Assembly: GCA_963813415.1 (NCBI GenBank)
Contig: CAWEYW010000001.1
Location: 186,001 to 250,000, forward strand
Source: CAIWHR01 sp963813415
Lineage (GTDB): Bacteria > Pseudomonadota > Gammaproteobacteria > Burkholderiales > Casimicrobiaceae
DNA: 64,000 nt
Direction of reading: 5' to 3'
Shown: positions 44,607-52,960 of the stretch, one piece after another
Layout of the letters: every line of letters starts with the position of its first letter
Numbering within the stretch: position 1 is the first letter of the stretch
Notes under the pieces: model-generated
Databases searched by the model: none
What the model was told of the DNA's origin: nothing
What the model saw: the letters and a program-made list of their open reading frames with translations, nothing else
Position numbers and translations under genes: made by a program

Positions 44607-44972
44607 GTGAACGTTCCGCACGCCTCGCAAGTCCGTATCGCCCTGCTCGCGGCGGCGTGCATTGCATTGCTCGGCGCCTGCAGCAGCGGCCCGAGCAAGG
44701 CGGAACAGGAGGCGGCGAAGAACACGTTCGCCTGCACGTTGGCCGGCGAGCGCGTGGTAGTCCGCTTCGAACCCGGTGAAGCGCGCCTGCTGATGCCCGG
44801 CGGCGATCGCGTCAACCTGTACCAGGTGCCGTCGGCGTCCGGCATGCGCTACACGAATGGCAGCATCGACCTCCTCGGCAAGGGTCTCGACCTGCAGCTC
44901 GCGCGCGACGGCGGCACGCCGGTCGCACTGGTCGGCTGCGAGCCCTTCATTCCGCCGCCGATCGTCCATTGA
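44607..44972 (+). CDS. MliC-like lipoprotein (C-type lysozyme inhibitor family)
   Basis: A 121-residue lipoprotein: signal peptide with lipobox LLGAC (Cys about 25), then a MliC-like domain (FACTLAGERVVVRFE...ARLLMPGGDRVNLYQVPSASGMRYTNGSIDLLGKGLDLQLARDG..LVGCE). The VPSASGxRYxNG segment is the inhibitory loop of MliC/PliC, with two cysteines that can form the conserved disulfide. It would sit in the outer membrane and block host lysozyme. The start is GTG 44607, the first codon giving a signal peptide. Confidence 0.85.
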   Translation: MNVPHASQVRIALLAAACIALLGACSSGPSKAEQEAAKNTFACTLAGERVVVRFEPGEARLLMPGGDRVNLYQVPSASGMRYTNGSIDLLGKGLDLQLARDGGTPVALVGCEPFIPPPIVH

Positions 44973-45015
44973 TGGCGCATGCGGGCCGTCCCGGCAATCC
45001 GCGGCAGCTGCGGAT

Positions 45016-46839
45016 CTAGCGCGGACGTTTCGCAGGATCGATGTCGAGGTACTGCCAGACGGTCGAGCGAATCGGGTGCGGCTTGTAGTTCCGCACCCAG
45101 GGCTGCACCAGATGGTCCTCGAGCCCCCACGAGATGAGGCGCCACGGTGCGTATGCCACCACGAGCTGCGTCATGCGATCGAAAAGGCGCGTGCGCTCGC
45201 TCGAGTCCGGCAGCCGGCGCGCCTCCTCGAAGAGCCGGTCGAACTCGGGCAGCCTGAAGCGCGCGGCGTTCTCCTGGCCCGCGTTGGGCCCGTACAGGAG
45301 CTGCATGAAGTTTTCGGCGTCCGGGTAGTCGGCGTTCCAGCCGTCGGCCCCGAATGGAATCTTGCCCAGGCGCGCCATTTTCCGCAGCTCCGGAAGCTTG
45401 TCCTTCTTGAACACCATGCGGATGCCGATCGCATCCATGTTCTTGCGCCACAGCTCGTCGGCCTGGCGCGTCGCGGAGCTGGGCGATGACCAGCGCTCCA
45501 GCACGAGCGGCTTGCCATCGGGCAGCTCGCGATAGCCGTCCCCGTCGCGGTCCTTGTAGCCGAAACGGTCCAGCAGCGCGCGCGCGATCGCCGGGTCGAA
45601 GAGCTGTGCCTGGGTACGCAGGTTCGGGTCGTACCCTTCGATCGCGGGTGGAATGGGGCCCTGCGCGGGAATGGCGCGACCGCGGGCGAGCACGCGTATG
45701 GATTCGTCCACGTCGTACGCCATGGCGATCGCGCGCCGCAGCGCGATCTTCTCCGGCGTGTAGCCGCCGAAGACCGGGTCGTCCATGTTGAAGTAGGCGA
45801 ACGACACGGCCGGGCGGAGGAGCACCTCGTGCCCGATGCCCTTCGCGGCGAGGTCGGGGTGCAGCTTGCCGCGGTCGAGCGCCTGATCGATGAAGTCGCC
45901 GGGGATCTGCTCCAGGAGGTCGGATTCGCGATTGAGGAAGGCGAGCCAGCGCGACTGCGGTTCCTCGACCACGTTGATCTCGACGCGGCCGATCAGCGGC
46001 AGCCGCTTGCCCGCCAGCGCCTGTGCAGTGGCCTGCAATTCCGGCGGAACCGCGCCCGTCGCCGCGTACGTCAACCCGCGGTACTCGGGATTGGCTTCGA
46101 GCACCATGCGGCTCGAGCGCTTGTACTCCTTCAGCACATAAGGCCCGGTGCCGACCGGGTGCGCGCCGAAGTCGAGCCCATACATGTCGACGACCTCGCG
46201 CGCGATCGCGCCCGTGTTGGGTACCGCGATGGCGTAGGGAAAGCGCAGATCCGGCGCCTTGAGCCGGATGCGCAGCGTGTAGCGGTCGACGACCTCGAGT
46301 CCGGCCATCGGCGCGTCGTAATCGAACTTGCCCGTTTTCTGTGCCTTGGCGCGCGCTTCGTCGCCGCCGACGAACTTGCCCTCGACGAGCCACAGCCATG
46401 GACTCTTCACCGCGGGATCGAGCAGGCGCTTCAGGGTGTACGCATAATCGGCGGCCGTGAGCTCGCGCGGCCTGCCCTTGAAGGCCGGATCGGGCGTGAA
46501 GAAGATGCCCTTGCGCACATGACAAAGGTACGTGGCGCCGTTGTCGCTGACCGTGGGCAGCGCTTCCAGCGTGCGCGGAATCAGGCGCACCGGGCGCGCG
46601 AGATAGTCGTAGTCGAGCATCGCCTCGAACACGTTCAGGATGACGCCGTCGGATGCCGCGTCGGACGCGAACTGGGGGTCGAAGCTCGTCTCGGCAATCG
46701 CGAACGCGACGCGCAGGACCTTCGACGCATCGGCGGCGACGGCCGGGACGGCCGGGACGGCGGTGAGCGCGCTCAGCATCACCGCGGCCATGGCGCATTG
46801 GAGTGCACGCGCGGTGCGGCGCAATGAAGGTAACGTCAT
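45016..46839 (-). CDS. Peptide/oligopeptide ABC transporter substrate-binding protein
   Basis: A 607-residue SBP_bac_5 family periplasmic protein. A signal peptide (residues about 8-36, ending VPAVAA) is followed by KVLRVAFAIAETSFDPQ, a hallmark near the mature start, then ALPTVSDNGATYLCHVRKGIFFTPDPAFKG and the conserved GTGPYVLKEYKRSSRMVLEANPEY. It would bind peptides or a similar ligand for an ABC importer, but no permease or ATPase gene adjoins it. The C-terminal half (VMLEADEL-WRKNMDAIGIRM, FMQLLYGPNAG) is normal. ATG 46839 was chosen at the signal peptide. Confidence 0.9.
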   Translation of the reverse strand: MTLPSLRRTARALQCAMAAVMLSALTAVPAVPAVAADASKVLRVAFAIAETSFDPQFASDAASDGVILNVFEAMLDYDYLARPVRLIPRTLEALPTVSDNGATYLCHVRKGIFFTPDPAFKGRPRELTAADYAYTLKRLLDPAVKSPWLWLVEGKFVGGDEARAKAQKTGKFDYDAPMAGLEVVDRYTLRIRLKAPDLRFPYAIAVPNTGAIAREVVDMYGLDFGAHPVGTGPYVLKEYKRSSRMVLEANPEYRGLTYAATGAVPPELQATAQALAGKRLPLIGRVEINVVEEPQSRWLAFLNRESDLLEQIPGDFIDQALDRGKLHPDLAAKGIGHEVLLRPAVSFAYFNMDDPVFGGYTPEKIALRRAIAMAYDVDESIRVLARGRAIPAQGPIPPAIEGYDPNLRTQAQLFDPAIARALLDRFGYKDRDGDGYRELPDGKPLVLERWSSPSSATRQADELWRKNMDAIGIRMVFKKDKLPELRKMARLGKIPFGADGWNADYPDAENFMQLLYGPNAGQENAARFRLPEFDRLFEEARRLPDSSERTRLFDRMTQLVVAYAPWRLISWGLEDHLVQPWVRNYKPHPIRSTVWQYLDIDPAKRPR

Positions 46840-47044
46840 GCCTGTTTCAGCAGTGGGCAAGAGGGCGCGGCATCGTAACATCCCGAGTAAGGTCGCCTGC
46901 CCGGATGCGACCGCTCGGAGAAGCGCGCACGTCGGCGCTGTGCTAACCTTTTCGGTAGGTCGAACATGCCCGGCCGGTCATCCAACGTGGTCGCGCCAAG
47001 GCATGCAGCGCCTCATGGGCGGCGCGCCCGGGTGAGGTTTGGCG

Positions 47045-47254
47045 ATGGAAATGAAACGCATCAGTGGCGGCAACCTGCGCGCGATCGGCTACGACGCTGC
47101 GCGCCGGGTGCTCGTTGCCGAGCTGACGTCGGGCACGTTCGAATACAGCGGCGTGTCTGCGGAAACGTATCGGAGGCTGGCGAGTTCGGGTTCCGCCTGG
47201 AGCTTCTTCCGCGACAACATCGAGGAAGAGTACACGGCCAAGCGAATCCGATGA
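47045..47254 (+). CDS. KTSC domain protein
   Basis: A 69-residue protein consisting of a KTSC domain: AIGYDAARRVLVAELTSGTFEYSGVSAETYRRL. In this copy the name-giving KTSC tetrapeptide is replaced (ASSGSAWSFF), as often seen. The family is small, cytoplasmic and of unclear function, sometimes fused to RNA-related domains. The ATG at 47045 with TGAGG upstream is preferred over TTG 47039. Confidence 0.75.
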   Translation: MEMKRISGGNLRAIGYDAARRVLVAELTSGTFEYSGVSAETYRRLASSGSAWSFFRDNIEEEYTAKRIR

Positions 47255-47416
47255 ATGCTCCCGAGCCACACCTCTAACGGCCTGCGGGCAAGGTGCGGCG
47301 GCTTTGCACCATCGGCGTCAGGCGAGCTGAAGGCTGGCCGCCAGCAGTTACGTGGATCCGGCCTGCGCAGGCTGACCCTGATCCTGCAACGATCGTTCGG
47401 GCAGGACGGACGACAA

Positions 47417-47439
47417 GACGCCGGCGCACGGCCGGCGTC
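47417..47439. repeat. Hairpin between convergent genes
   Basis: A 9-bp stem GACGCCGGC/GCCGGCGTC around a five-base loop lies between the KTSC gene and the Hsp20 gene, which converge here. Read on the minus strand it is followed by a T-poor TTGTCG, so it is a weak candidate terminator of the Hsp20 transcript. Confidence 0.4.
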
Positions 47440-47464
47440 CTGCATGCGCGGATGCGCTACGCGA

Positions 47465-47890
47465 TTACTGGATCGTCAGCTTGCGCCCCGCGACGGGCTG
47501 CTTGCGGGCGAGCGAGAGTTCCAGCACGCCATTCTCGTACTTGGCGCTGCTCGCCTGCTCGTCGAGCTCGACCGGCACGGTGAAGCTGCGATACAGATTG
47601 CCGTAGAAGCGCTCGGTGCGCAGCACGCGCTCGCCATCCTTCTGCTCCGACTCGCGGCGCGTCTCGGCGGCGATGGTGACCTGGTTGCCTTCGATCGTGA
47701 CCTGGATGTCTTCCTTCTTCACGCCCGGGATCTCGGCCTGCACGACATAGCCGCGGTCGGTTTCCTTCACGTCCATCTTGATCGCCAGGGCCTGTGGCTG
47801 GGCGCTCGCCCGAACGGGACGGAAAAAGCCGCGAAACAGCTCATCGAAGCCGGCATCGGCAAACGGATCCAACGTGGTCAGTTGATTCAT
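47465..47890 (-). CDS. Hsp20 small heat-shock protein
   Basis: A 141-residue holdase of the alpha-crystallin family. The crystallin domain spans about 38-130 (IKMDVKETDRGYVVQAEIPGVKKEDIQV...EGNQVTIAAE, and YENGVLELSLARK near the end). The C-terminal I-x-I/V-type motif is LTIQ. It prevents aggregation of unfolding proteins. ATG 47890 with GGAG six bases upstream fits best; two other in-frame ATGs lie at 47893 and 47902. A possible sigma-32 promoter is upstream. Family certain, paralogue uncertain. Confidence 0.93.
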   Translation of the reverse strand: MNQLTTLDPFADAGFDELFRGFFRPVRASAQPQALAIKMDVKETDRGYVVQAEIPGVKKEDIQVTIEGNQVTIAAETRRESEQKDGERVLRTERFYGNLYRSFTVPVELDEQASSAKYENGVLELSLARKQPVAGRKLTIQ

Positions 47891-47957
47891 CATGATCTCC
47901 ATCGGTGCATGTGGGGGGATGACGGTCAGGGCCCGTTGGCCATGACCGCCTCATCGC

Positions 47958-47987
47958 TAATCTGCGGCCCGGGCGAGGCTTTTCAAG
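47958..47987 (-). promoter_or_regulatory. Candidate sigma-32 heat-shock promoter
   Basis: On the minus strand CTTGAAA (47987-47981) is a perfect match to the sigma-32 -35 box. After a 14-base spacer comes CGCAGATTA (47966-47958), a weak match to the CCCCATNT -10 box. It lies about 70-100 bases before the Hsp20 start, as expected for a heat-shock gene. Confidence 0.4.
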
Positions 47988-48090
47988 CCCCGCGCCGGGC
48001 GTCTGGTTGACCGCCGTCAACGCCGGCCGGGCGGCGCCACAGCATGATCGACGCAGCGGCCCTCCCGGCCGCCTCCCCGCCAAAGGTCCC

Positions 48091-48483
48091 ATGGCCAACG
48101 TCCTGACCCCCGCCCAGCGTGCAATGCTTGCCCAACAACTCGAAGCGCGGCGCGCCAGCCTGCGTCAGGAGGTGCACGCGCAGCTCGATGGCAGCGATGA
48201 CGACCGCATCGTCGGACTGCGCCGCCGCCTGGAAGAGAGCGATGACTGGGGCGTCGCCGACGGATTGGCCGAGCTGGACATCGCCGAGGTCCGGCATGCG
48301 CTTGCCGAGCTCACGAATGTCGACGCCGCCCTCGCCCGCATGCACGACGGCAGCTACGGCACCTGCGCGGATTGCGGCGAGCCGATCGCCGCCCCGCGTC
48401 TTCTGGCCTATCCCACGGCCACGCGCTGCATCGACTGTCAGGAAGCCTTCGAGCGGCGCGGCCGCGCTGCATCGGGAAGCTGA
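48091..48483 (+). CDS. DksA/TraR C4 zinc-finger protein
   Basis: A 130-residue protein with a helical hairpin at the N-terminus and a C-terminal four-cysteine zinc finger (Cys92, Cys95, Cys113, Cys116: CADCGEP and CIDCQE), diagnostic of the DksA/TraR family that binds RNA polymerase's secondary channel and modulates transcription during nutrient stress. The coiled-coil tip acidic pair of DksA is less clear (DDDR region). Shorter than DksA (about 150), so more like a TraR/YbiI relative. ATG 48091 starts MANVLTPAQ. Its 3' end overlaps the S9 peptidase gene on the other strand. Confidence 0.85.
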   Translation: MANVLTPAQRAMLAQQLEARRASLRQEVHAQLDGSDDDRIVGLRRRLEESDDWGVADGLAELDIAEVRHALAELTNVDAALARMHDGSYGTCADCGEPIAAPRLLAYPTATRCIDCQEAFERRGRAASGS

Positions 48484-50564
48484 GCTCTTCCCGGGGGCGG
48501 CTGCGCTTTCCTGCGCCCCTTGCTGGCGGCCACGCCCCCGTAGCGCTCCAGCCACGCAAAGAACTCGCGGTACCAGAGCCGTGAATTCTGCGGCTTGAGG
48601 ATCCAGTGGTTCTCGTCGGGGAACCACAGCAGGCGCGCCGGAATGCCCTTGGCCTTCAGCGTGTCGTAATACTGCAGCGCCTGCGTTGCCGGCACCCGGA
48701 AATCCTGCTCGCCATGGATCACCAGCGTCGGTGTGCGCGCGTGCTTCACGTAATGATGCGGAGACTGGCGCATCACGCGCCCCGGGTTATCCCAGTGGAA
48801 GGCGCCGAGCTCGTCGCCGAAGAACTGGTAACCGTCGGTCGCCATCATGCTGACCCAGTCGTAGCAGCCCGCGTGACACACGTACGCGCGGTAACGGTCG
48901 GTATGGCCGTTCATGTAGGCCGCCATGTAGCCGCCGTAGCTGCCACCGGATGCGAGCAGACGGTTGCGGTCGATGTAGCCCTGGCGCAGGAGGAAATCCG
49001 TCGCTGCCTCCGTGTCGGCGAACTCCTTGACGCCATAGCGGCCCGTGATGGATTCGAGCCAGCGCTGGCCGAAGCCCGACGAGCCGTGATAATTCACGGC
49101 CGCGACGACATAGCCCTGTCCGGCGAAGACATGGACGTTCCAGCGGAAATGCCAGGTGTCGAGATGCGCCGCGTGCGGCCCGCCATGGATGGAGTGCAGC
49201 AGCGGCCACTTGCGCTTGGGGTCGAACCCCGGCGGATAGGCGACGAACATCTGGACCGGATCGCCGCCGTGACCCTTGATCGTGAATTCGCGCACCTCCA
49301 CGAGCGCGTGCCGCGCGAGCAGGGTGCGATTGAGCGTCTCGATGCCGCGCTCGCGGCTGCCGTCCGCGCGCGCGGCGAAGAGTGCCGGCGGGTGCATCGC
49401 GCTCGCCCGATCGTAGACCAGCACGTCGCCGCCCTGCGCGTAGCCGCCGATCGTTCCGCCGGCGACGAGCTGCACCGGCGCGGCATCGCCCGGCGCGTTC
49501 ATCGCGAGGCGCCACAAGCCCTGCCGCGCGCGGTCTTCCGTGAGGAACAGGATCGCGCTGCTGTCGGCAGTCCACTGCACGCGCGATGTCGGGCGATCGA
49601 GGTGTGGCGCAAGCCGCCGCGTGCGCCCGGAGCGCCGGTCGTGATGCGTGAGGTGGCCCTGGTCGTTGAACGCGCGCTTGGTGTCGAACGTGCGCCACAC
49701 GATGCCGCTGCCGTCGGGCGCATACATCGGCTGCACGTCGGACATGCCACTGTTTTCGGTGAGCACGCGCGTCCGCCGCGTCGCGAGATCGACGGTCACG
49801 ATGTCGCACTGGTTCATCATGCGCGGCTCGCTGTCGCGATCCACGGTGAGCGCGATCTCGCTGCCGTCGGGGGCGATGTCGTAGTCCTCCGCGTGCGGCT
49901 CCCACGGCGGCAGCGCGACGCCGGTGCCGGCGAGCGCGTCGCGGCATGCGCCCGTCGCCACGTCGCAGACGAAGATGTGCGGCTCGCGTCCGTCCGTGAG
50001 CCAGTGATCCCAGTAGCGGAAATCGCCACGCTCCGTGATGTGCGCCTTGACCTTGGCGTCCTTGCGTTCCTTGCGGCGCCTGGCCTGGGCCGCATCGGTG
50101 CGCAGGTCCGGCCACACCGACGAGATCAACGCGATGCGCCTGCCGTCCGGGAACCACTTGAGCGATGCGCAGCCCGTGGCGAGCTGCGTGAGACGCCGTG
50201 CTTCCCCGCCATCGGGCGCGATGACATAAAGCTGCGGCTCTTCATCCCCGGGGCGCTTGGCGATGAAGGCGATCGCGCGGCCGTCGGGCGACCAGCGCGG
50301 TTCGCTGTCCTTGTCGCCCGCGGTGAGCCGCCGCATCCTGCCGCCGCCGAACCCCGTCGGAAAGAGCCACAGCTCGGTGCTGCCGTCGTTCTTCTCCATG
50401 TCGTAGCGCGTCACGGCCGCGCACGCCGTGGCGCCGTCGGGCGACACGGTAGGCGTGCCGATGCGCTTGAGCGCCCAGAGGGCTTCGGTGGTAAGTGGCG
50501 GGCGGGAGTGCGTGGATGTCGATGGCGGGGCTGACGAAGTGCTGCGGGTGACCTTGCGAGGCAT
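48438..50564 (-). CDS. S9 family prolyl oligopeptidase-like peptidase
   Basis: A 708-residue serine peptidase of the acylaminoacyl-peptidase/DPP-type S9C group: an N-terminal beta-propeller (about 25-430, TolB-like repeats such as SEPRWSPDGRAIAFI and DIAPDGSEIAL) followed by an alpha/beta hydrolase. The nucleophile is Ser542 in GGSYGGY, with the Asp in GEQDFRVP and His in DENHWI. No signal peptide, so cytoplasmic. The C-terminal 30 residues are basic and Pro-rich. The gene converges with and overlaps the DksA-like gene by 46 bases, an unusual arrangement. Confidence 0.9.
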   Translation of the reverse strand: MPRKVTRSTSSAPPSTSTHSRPPLTTEALWALKRIGTPTVSPDGATACAAVTRYDMEKNDGSTELWLFPTGFGGGRMRRLTAGDKDSEPRWSPDGRAIAFIAKRPGDEEPQLYVIAPDGGEARRLTQLATGCASLKWFPDGRRIALISSVWPDLRTDAAQARRRKERKDAKVKAHITERGDFRYWDHWLTDGREPHIFVCDVATGACRDALAGTGVALPPWEPHAEDYDIAPDGSEIALTVDRDSEPRMMNQCDIVTVDLATRRTRVLTENSGMSDVQPMYAPDGSGIVWRTFDTKRAFNDQGHLTHHDRRSGRTRRLAPHLDRPTSRVQWTADSSAILFLTEDRARQGLWRLAMNAPGDAAPVQLVAGGTIGGYAQGGDVLVYDRASAMHPPALFAARADGSRERGIETLNRTLLARHALVEVREFTIKGHGGDPVQMFVAYPPGFDPKRKWPLLHSIHGGPHAAHLDTWHFRWNVHVFAGQGYVVAAVNYHGSSGFGQRWLESITGRYGVKEFADTEAATDFLLRQGYIDRNRLLASGGSYGGYMAAYMNGHTDRYRAYVCHAGCYDWVSMMATDGYQFFGDELGAFHWDNPGRVMRQSPHHYVKHARTPTLVIHGEQDFRVPATQALQYYDTLKAKGIPARLLWFPDENHWILKPQNSRLWYREFFAWLERYGGVAASKGRRKAQPPPGRAQLPDAARPRRSKAS

Positions 50565-50656
50565 CGCTGTCGTTGTTCTGTAGAATGGGAGGTGCGATTC
50601 TACGCCGCACCTCGCGCTTCCTGCGCGGGCGTTCTCCTCCTGCCCGGGACTCGATC

Positions 50657-51634
50657 ATGACCACGATGCGCTATCGCCGACTCGGCGCCTCCGGCCTCAA
50701 GGTGAGCGAGCTTTCGCTCGGCTCCTGGGTCACCTATGGCAACCAGATGGGCGAGGATCTTGCCCGCGAGTGCATGGCTGCCGCTTACGATGCGGGGGTG
50801 AACTTCTTCGACAATGCCGAGGTTTATGCCAAGGGCGAGTCGGAAACGATCATGGGCGGCGTCTTCCGCAAGCTGGGGTGGCGCCGCTCGTCGTACATCG
50901 TCTCGACGAAGTTCTTCTGGGGCCTCAACGATCTGCCCAACGAAAAGAACACGCTCAATCGCAAGTACCTGCGCCAGGCCATCGACGGCTCGCTGCAGCG
51001 ACTGGGCCTCGACTACGTGGATCTCGTGTTCTGCCACCGACCCGATCCCGACACCCCGATCGAGGAAACGGTCCAGGCGATGCACGACATGATCGCTGCC
51101 GGCAAGACGCTCTACTGGGGAACGTCCGAATGGAGCGCTGCCGAGATCATGGCTGCATGGCACATCGCCGACCGTCACCACCTCGCCAAGCCCGTGATGG
51201 AGCAGCCGCAGTACAACATGCTGCATCGGCAGCGGGTGGAGCAGGAATACGCGCGCCTCTACGACGATATCGGGCTCGGCACGACCGTCTGGAGTCCGCT
51301 GGCGTCGGGCCTGCTCACGGGCAAGTACAACCAGGGCATCCCGGCGGACAGCCGCGGCGCAGTGAAGGGCTATGAATGGCTGCAGGACCGGCTCACCGAT
51401 CCGGCCAAGCTCACCGTGGTGCGCGCACTCGCGCCGATCGCCAGCGATGTCGGGTGCACGCTCGCGCAGCTTGCGCTCGCGTGGTGCCTCAAGAACCCGC
51501 ACGTCAGCACCGTCATCACCGGGGCGAGCCGTCCGGCGCAGGTCCAGGAAAACATGAAGGCTCTCGATGTGGTCGGCAAGCTCGACGCCGGCGTGATGGC
51601 GCGCATCGAGGCGGTGCTGGACGCCGCCGGCTGA
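50657..51634 (+). CDS. Aldo/keto reductase (KCNAB/YghZ-like)
   Basis: A 325-residue NADPH-dependent TIM-barrel oxidoreductase of AKR family 6/14, close to the potassium-channel beta-subunit-like group. Visible: catalytic Asp/Tyr in FFDNAEVYAKGESE, Lys in VSTKFFWG, and His in VFCHRPD; C-terminal GASRPAQVQENMKALD binds the cofactor. The natural substrate is unknown (aldehydes such as methylglyoxal are typical). ATG 50657 was chosen; the frame upstream is open but Arg-rich. It is divergent from the S9 peptidase. Confidence 0.92.
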   Translation: MTTMRYRRLGASGLKVSELSLGSWVTYGNQMGEDLARECMAAAYDAGVNFFDNAEVYAKGESETIMGGVFRKLGWRRSSYIVSTKFFWGLNDLPNEKNTLNRKYLRQAIDGSLQRLGLDYVDLVFCHRPDPDTPIEETVQAMHDMIAAGKTLYWGTSEWSAAEIMAAWHIADRHHLAKPVMEQPQYNMLHRQRVEQEYARLYDDIGLGTTVWSPLASGLLTGKYNQGIPADSRGAVKGYEWLQDRLTDPAKLTVVRALAPIASDVGCTLAQLALAWCLKNPHVSTVITGASRPAQVQENMKALDVVGKLDAGVMARIEAVLDAAG

Positions 51635-51798
51635 GGCATTCGGCAGCAATGCGAACCTTGGCCCGCGCGATGGTCTAATCTTGCTGCAGCATCGGTGCCG
51701 CACGTGACCCACCGCCCTACACCCCCCGTTTGTCGCTTTCTCTCGAGCGCGCTTCGCACGTTGCGCGACCGTTGCGCCCGCGCCCGGCGGAACTGCCG

Positions 51799-52842
51799 AT
51801 GAATCCGCTCGAAAGCTGGCACGAGGAGCAGCGCTCGGTCTACCTGTACCGCGTGTGCGCCGAAGCCGAGGCCGGCACGACGCGTGCCGAGATGTTCCGC
51901 CGGCTCGCCGGTGAAGCGGAAGCGCAGGCCGCCATCTGGCGCGCGCAGCTGACGGCGCGCGGTCACGCCGCGCCTGCACCCTACGAGCCGGATCTGCGCA
52001 CGCGCATGGTCGCCGCGATGGTCCGAAGGCTCGGCCCCGAGCGCCTGAAGACCGTGCTCGCCGCGATGAAGGTGCGCGGCATGGCGATCTACGGCACGTC
52101 GCTCGCGCGCGAGCCTGGACACGCGGTGCCCACCGCCCTGAGCGCGATCGAGCACCGCCATCGCGGGCTCGGCGGGGGCGGCAACCTGCGCGCGGCCGTG
52201 TTCGGCGTCAACGACGGACTGGTGTCGAATGCCAGCCTGATCCTCGGCGTCGCGGGCGCGAATCCGGATCCGCATACCGTCCTGCTCACCGGCATCGCCG
52301 GCCTGACCGCAGGCGCATTCGCGATGGCCGCCGGCGAGTACGTGTCCGTGCAGTCGCAGCGCGAGCTCTACGAGCACCAGATCGGACTCGAGCGCGAGGA
52401 GCTGAAGCAATATCCGGAAGCCGAGGCGCAGGAGCTCGCGCTCATCTATGCGGCGAAAGGTCTGCCCACGCGCGAGGCGGATCGGCTGGCGCACCGCCTC
52501 ATTGCCGATCCGGAGCATGCGCTCGACACGCTGGCGCGCGAGGAGCTTGGGCTCAATCCCGACGAGCTTGGATCGCCGTGGGGCGCGGCGATCTCGTCGT
52601 TCGTGTCGTTCGCCACGGGTGCTGCCTTGCCGCTCGTGCCTTACATGCTGGGCAAGGGGGGCGACCCGCTCCTGGTGTCGATCGGCGTCACGACCGTCGC
52701 GCTGTTCGGCGTCGGGGCGACGCTGTCACTCTTCACCGGCAAGGACGCCCTGCGCTCGGGCCTGCGCATGCTGCTGCTTGGCCTGCTCGCCGGCGGCGTT
52801 ACCTATGCGATAGGGCGGCTGGCCGGGGTCGGCCTGAGCTGA
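51799..52842 (+). CDS. VIT1/CCC1-type iron or manganese transporter with N-terminal ferritin-like domain
   Basis: A 347-residue protein. Residues about 1-120 are a helical ferritin-like domain with Glu/His-rich helices (WHEEQRSVYLYRV...EAEAGTTRAEMFRRLAGEAEAQA) able to bind a di-metal centre. The rest is the VIT1 domain, about five membrane helices (LRAAVFGVNDGLVSNASLILGV, AGAFAMAAGEYVSVQSQRE, LPLVPYML, LRMLLLGLLAGGVTYAIG). Such membrane-bound ferritins export iron or manganese. ATG 51799 is preferred over 51730; the shorter one begins the conserved MNPLESWHEEQ. Confidence 0.88.
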   Translation: MNPLESWHEEQRSVYLYRVCAEAEAGTTRAEMFRRLAGEAEAQAAIWRAQLTARGHAAPAPYEPDLRTRMVAAMVRRLGPERLKTVLAAMKVRGMAIYGTSLAREPGHAVPTALSAIEHRHRGLGGGGNLRAAVFGVNDGLVSNASLILGVAGANPDPHTVLLTGIAGLTAGAFAMAAGEYVSVQSQRELYEHQIGLEREELKQYPEAEAQELALIYAAKGLPTREADRLAHRLIADPEHALDTLAREELGLNPDELGSPWGAAISSFVSFATGAALPLVPYMLGKGGDPLLVSIGVTTVALFGVGATLSLFTGKDALRSGLRMLLLGLLAGGVTYAIGRLAGVGLS

Positions 52843-52960
52843 CCCTCGTGGTGCGAGGCCCGGGCCTCGCCTGCAACCGTGTCCGCGACGATCCCTCCGT
52901 TGAGGCCACGGTGCTGCAGCGATGTTGCAGCCCGGCGTTCAGCCTGACCGCGCACACGCG

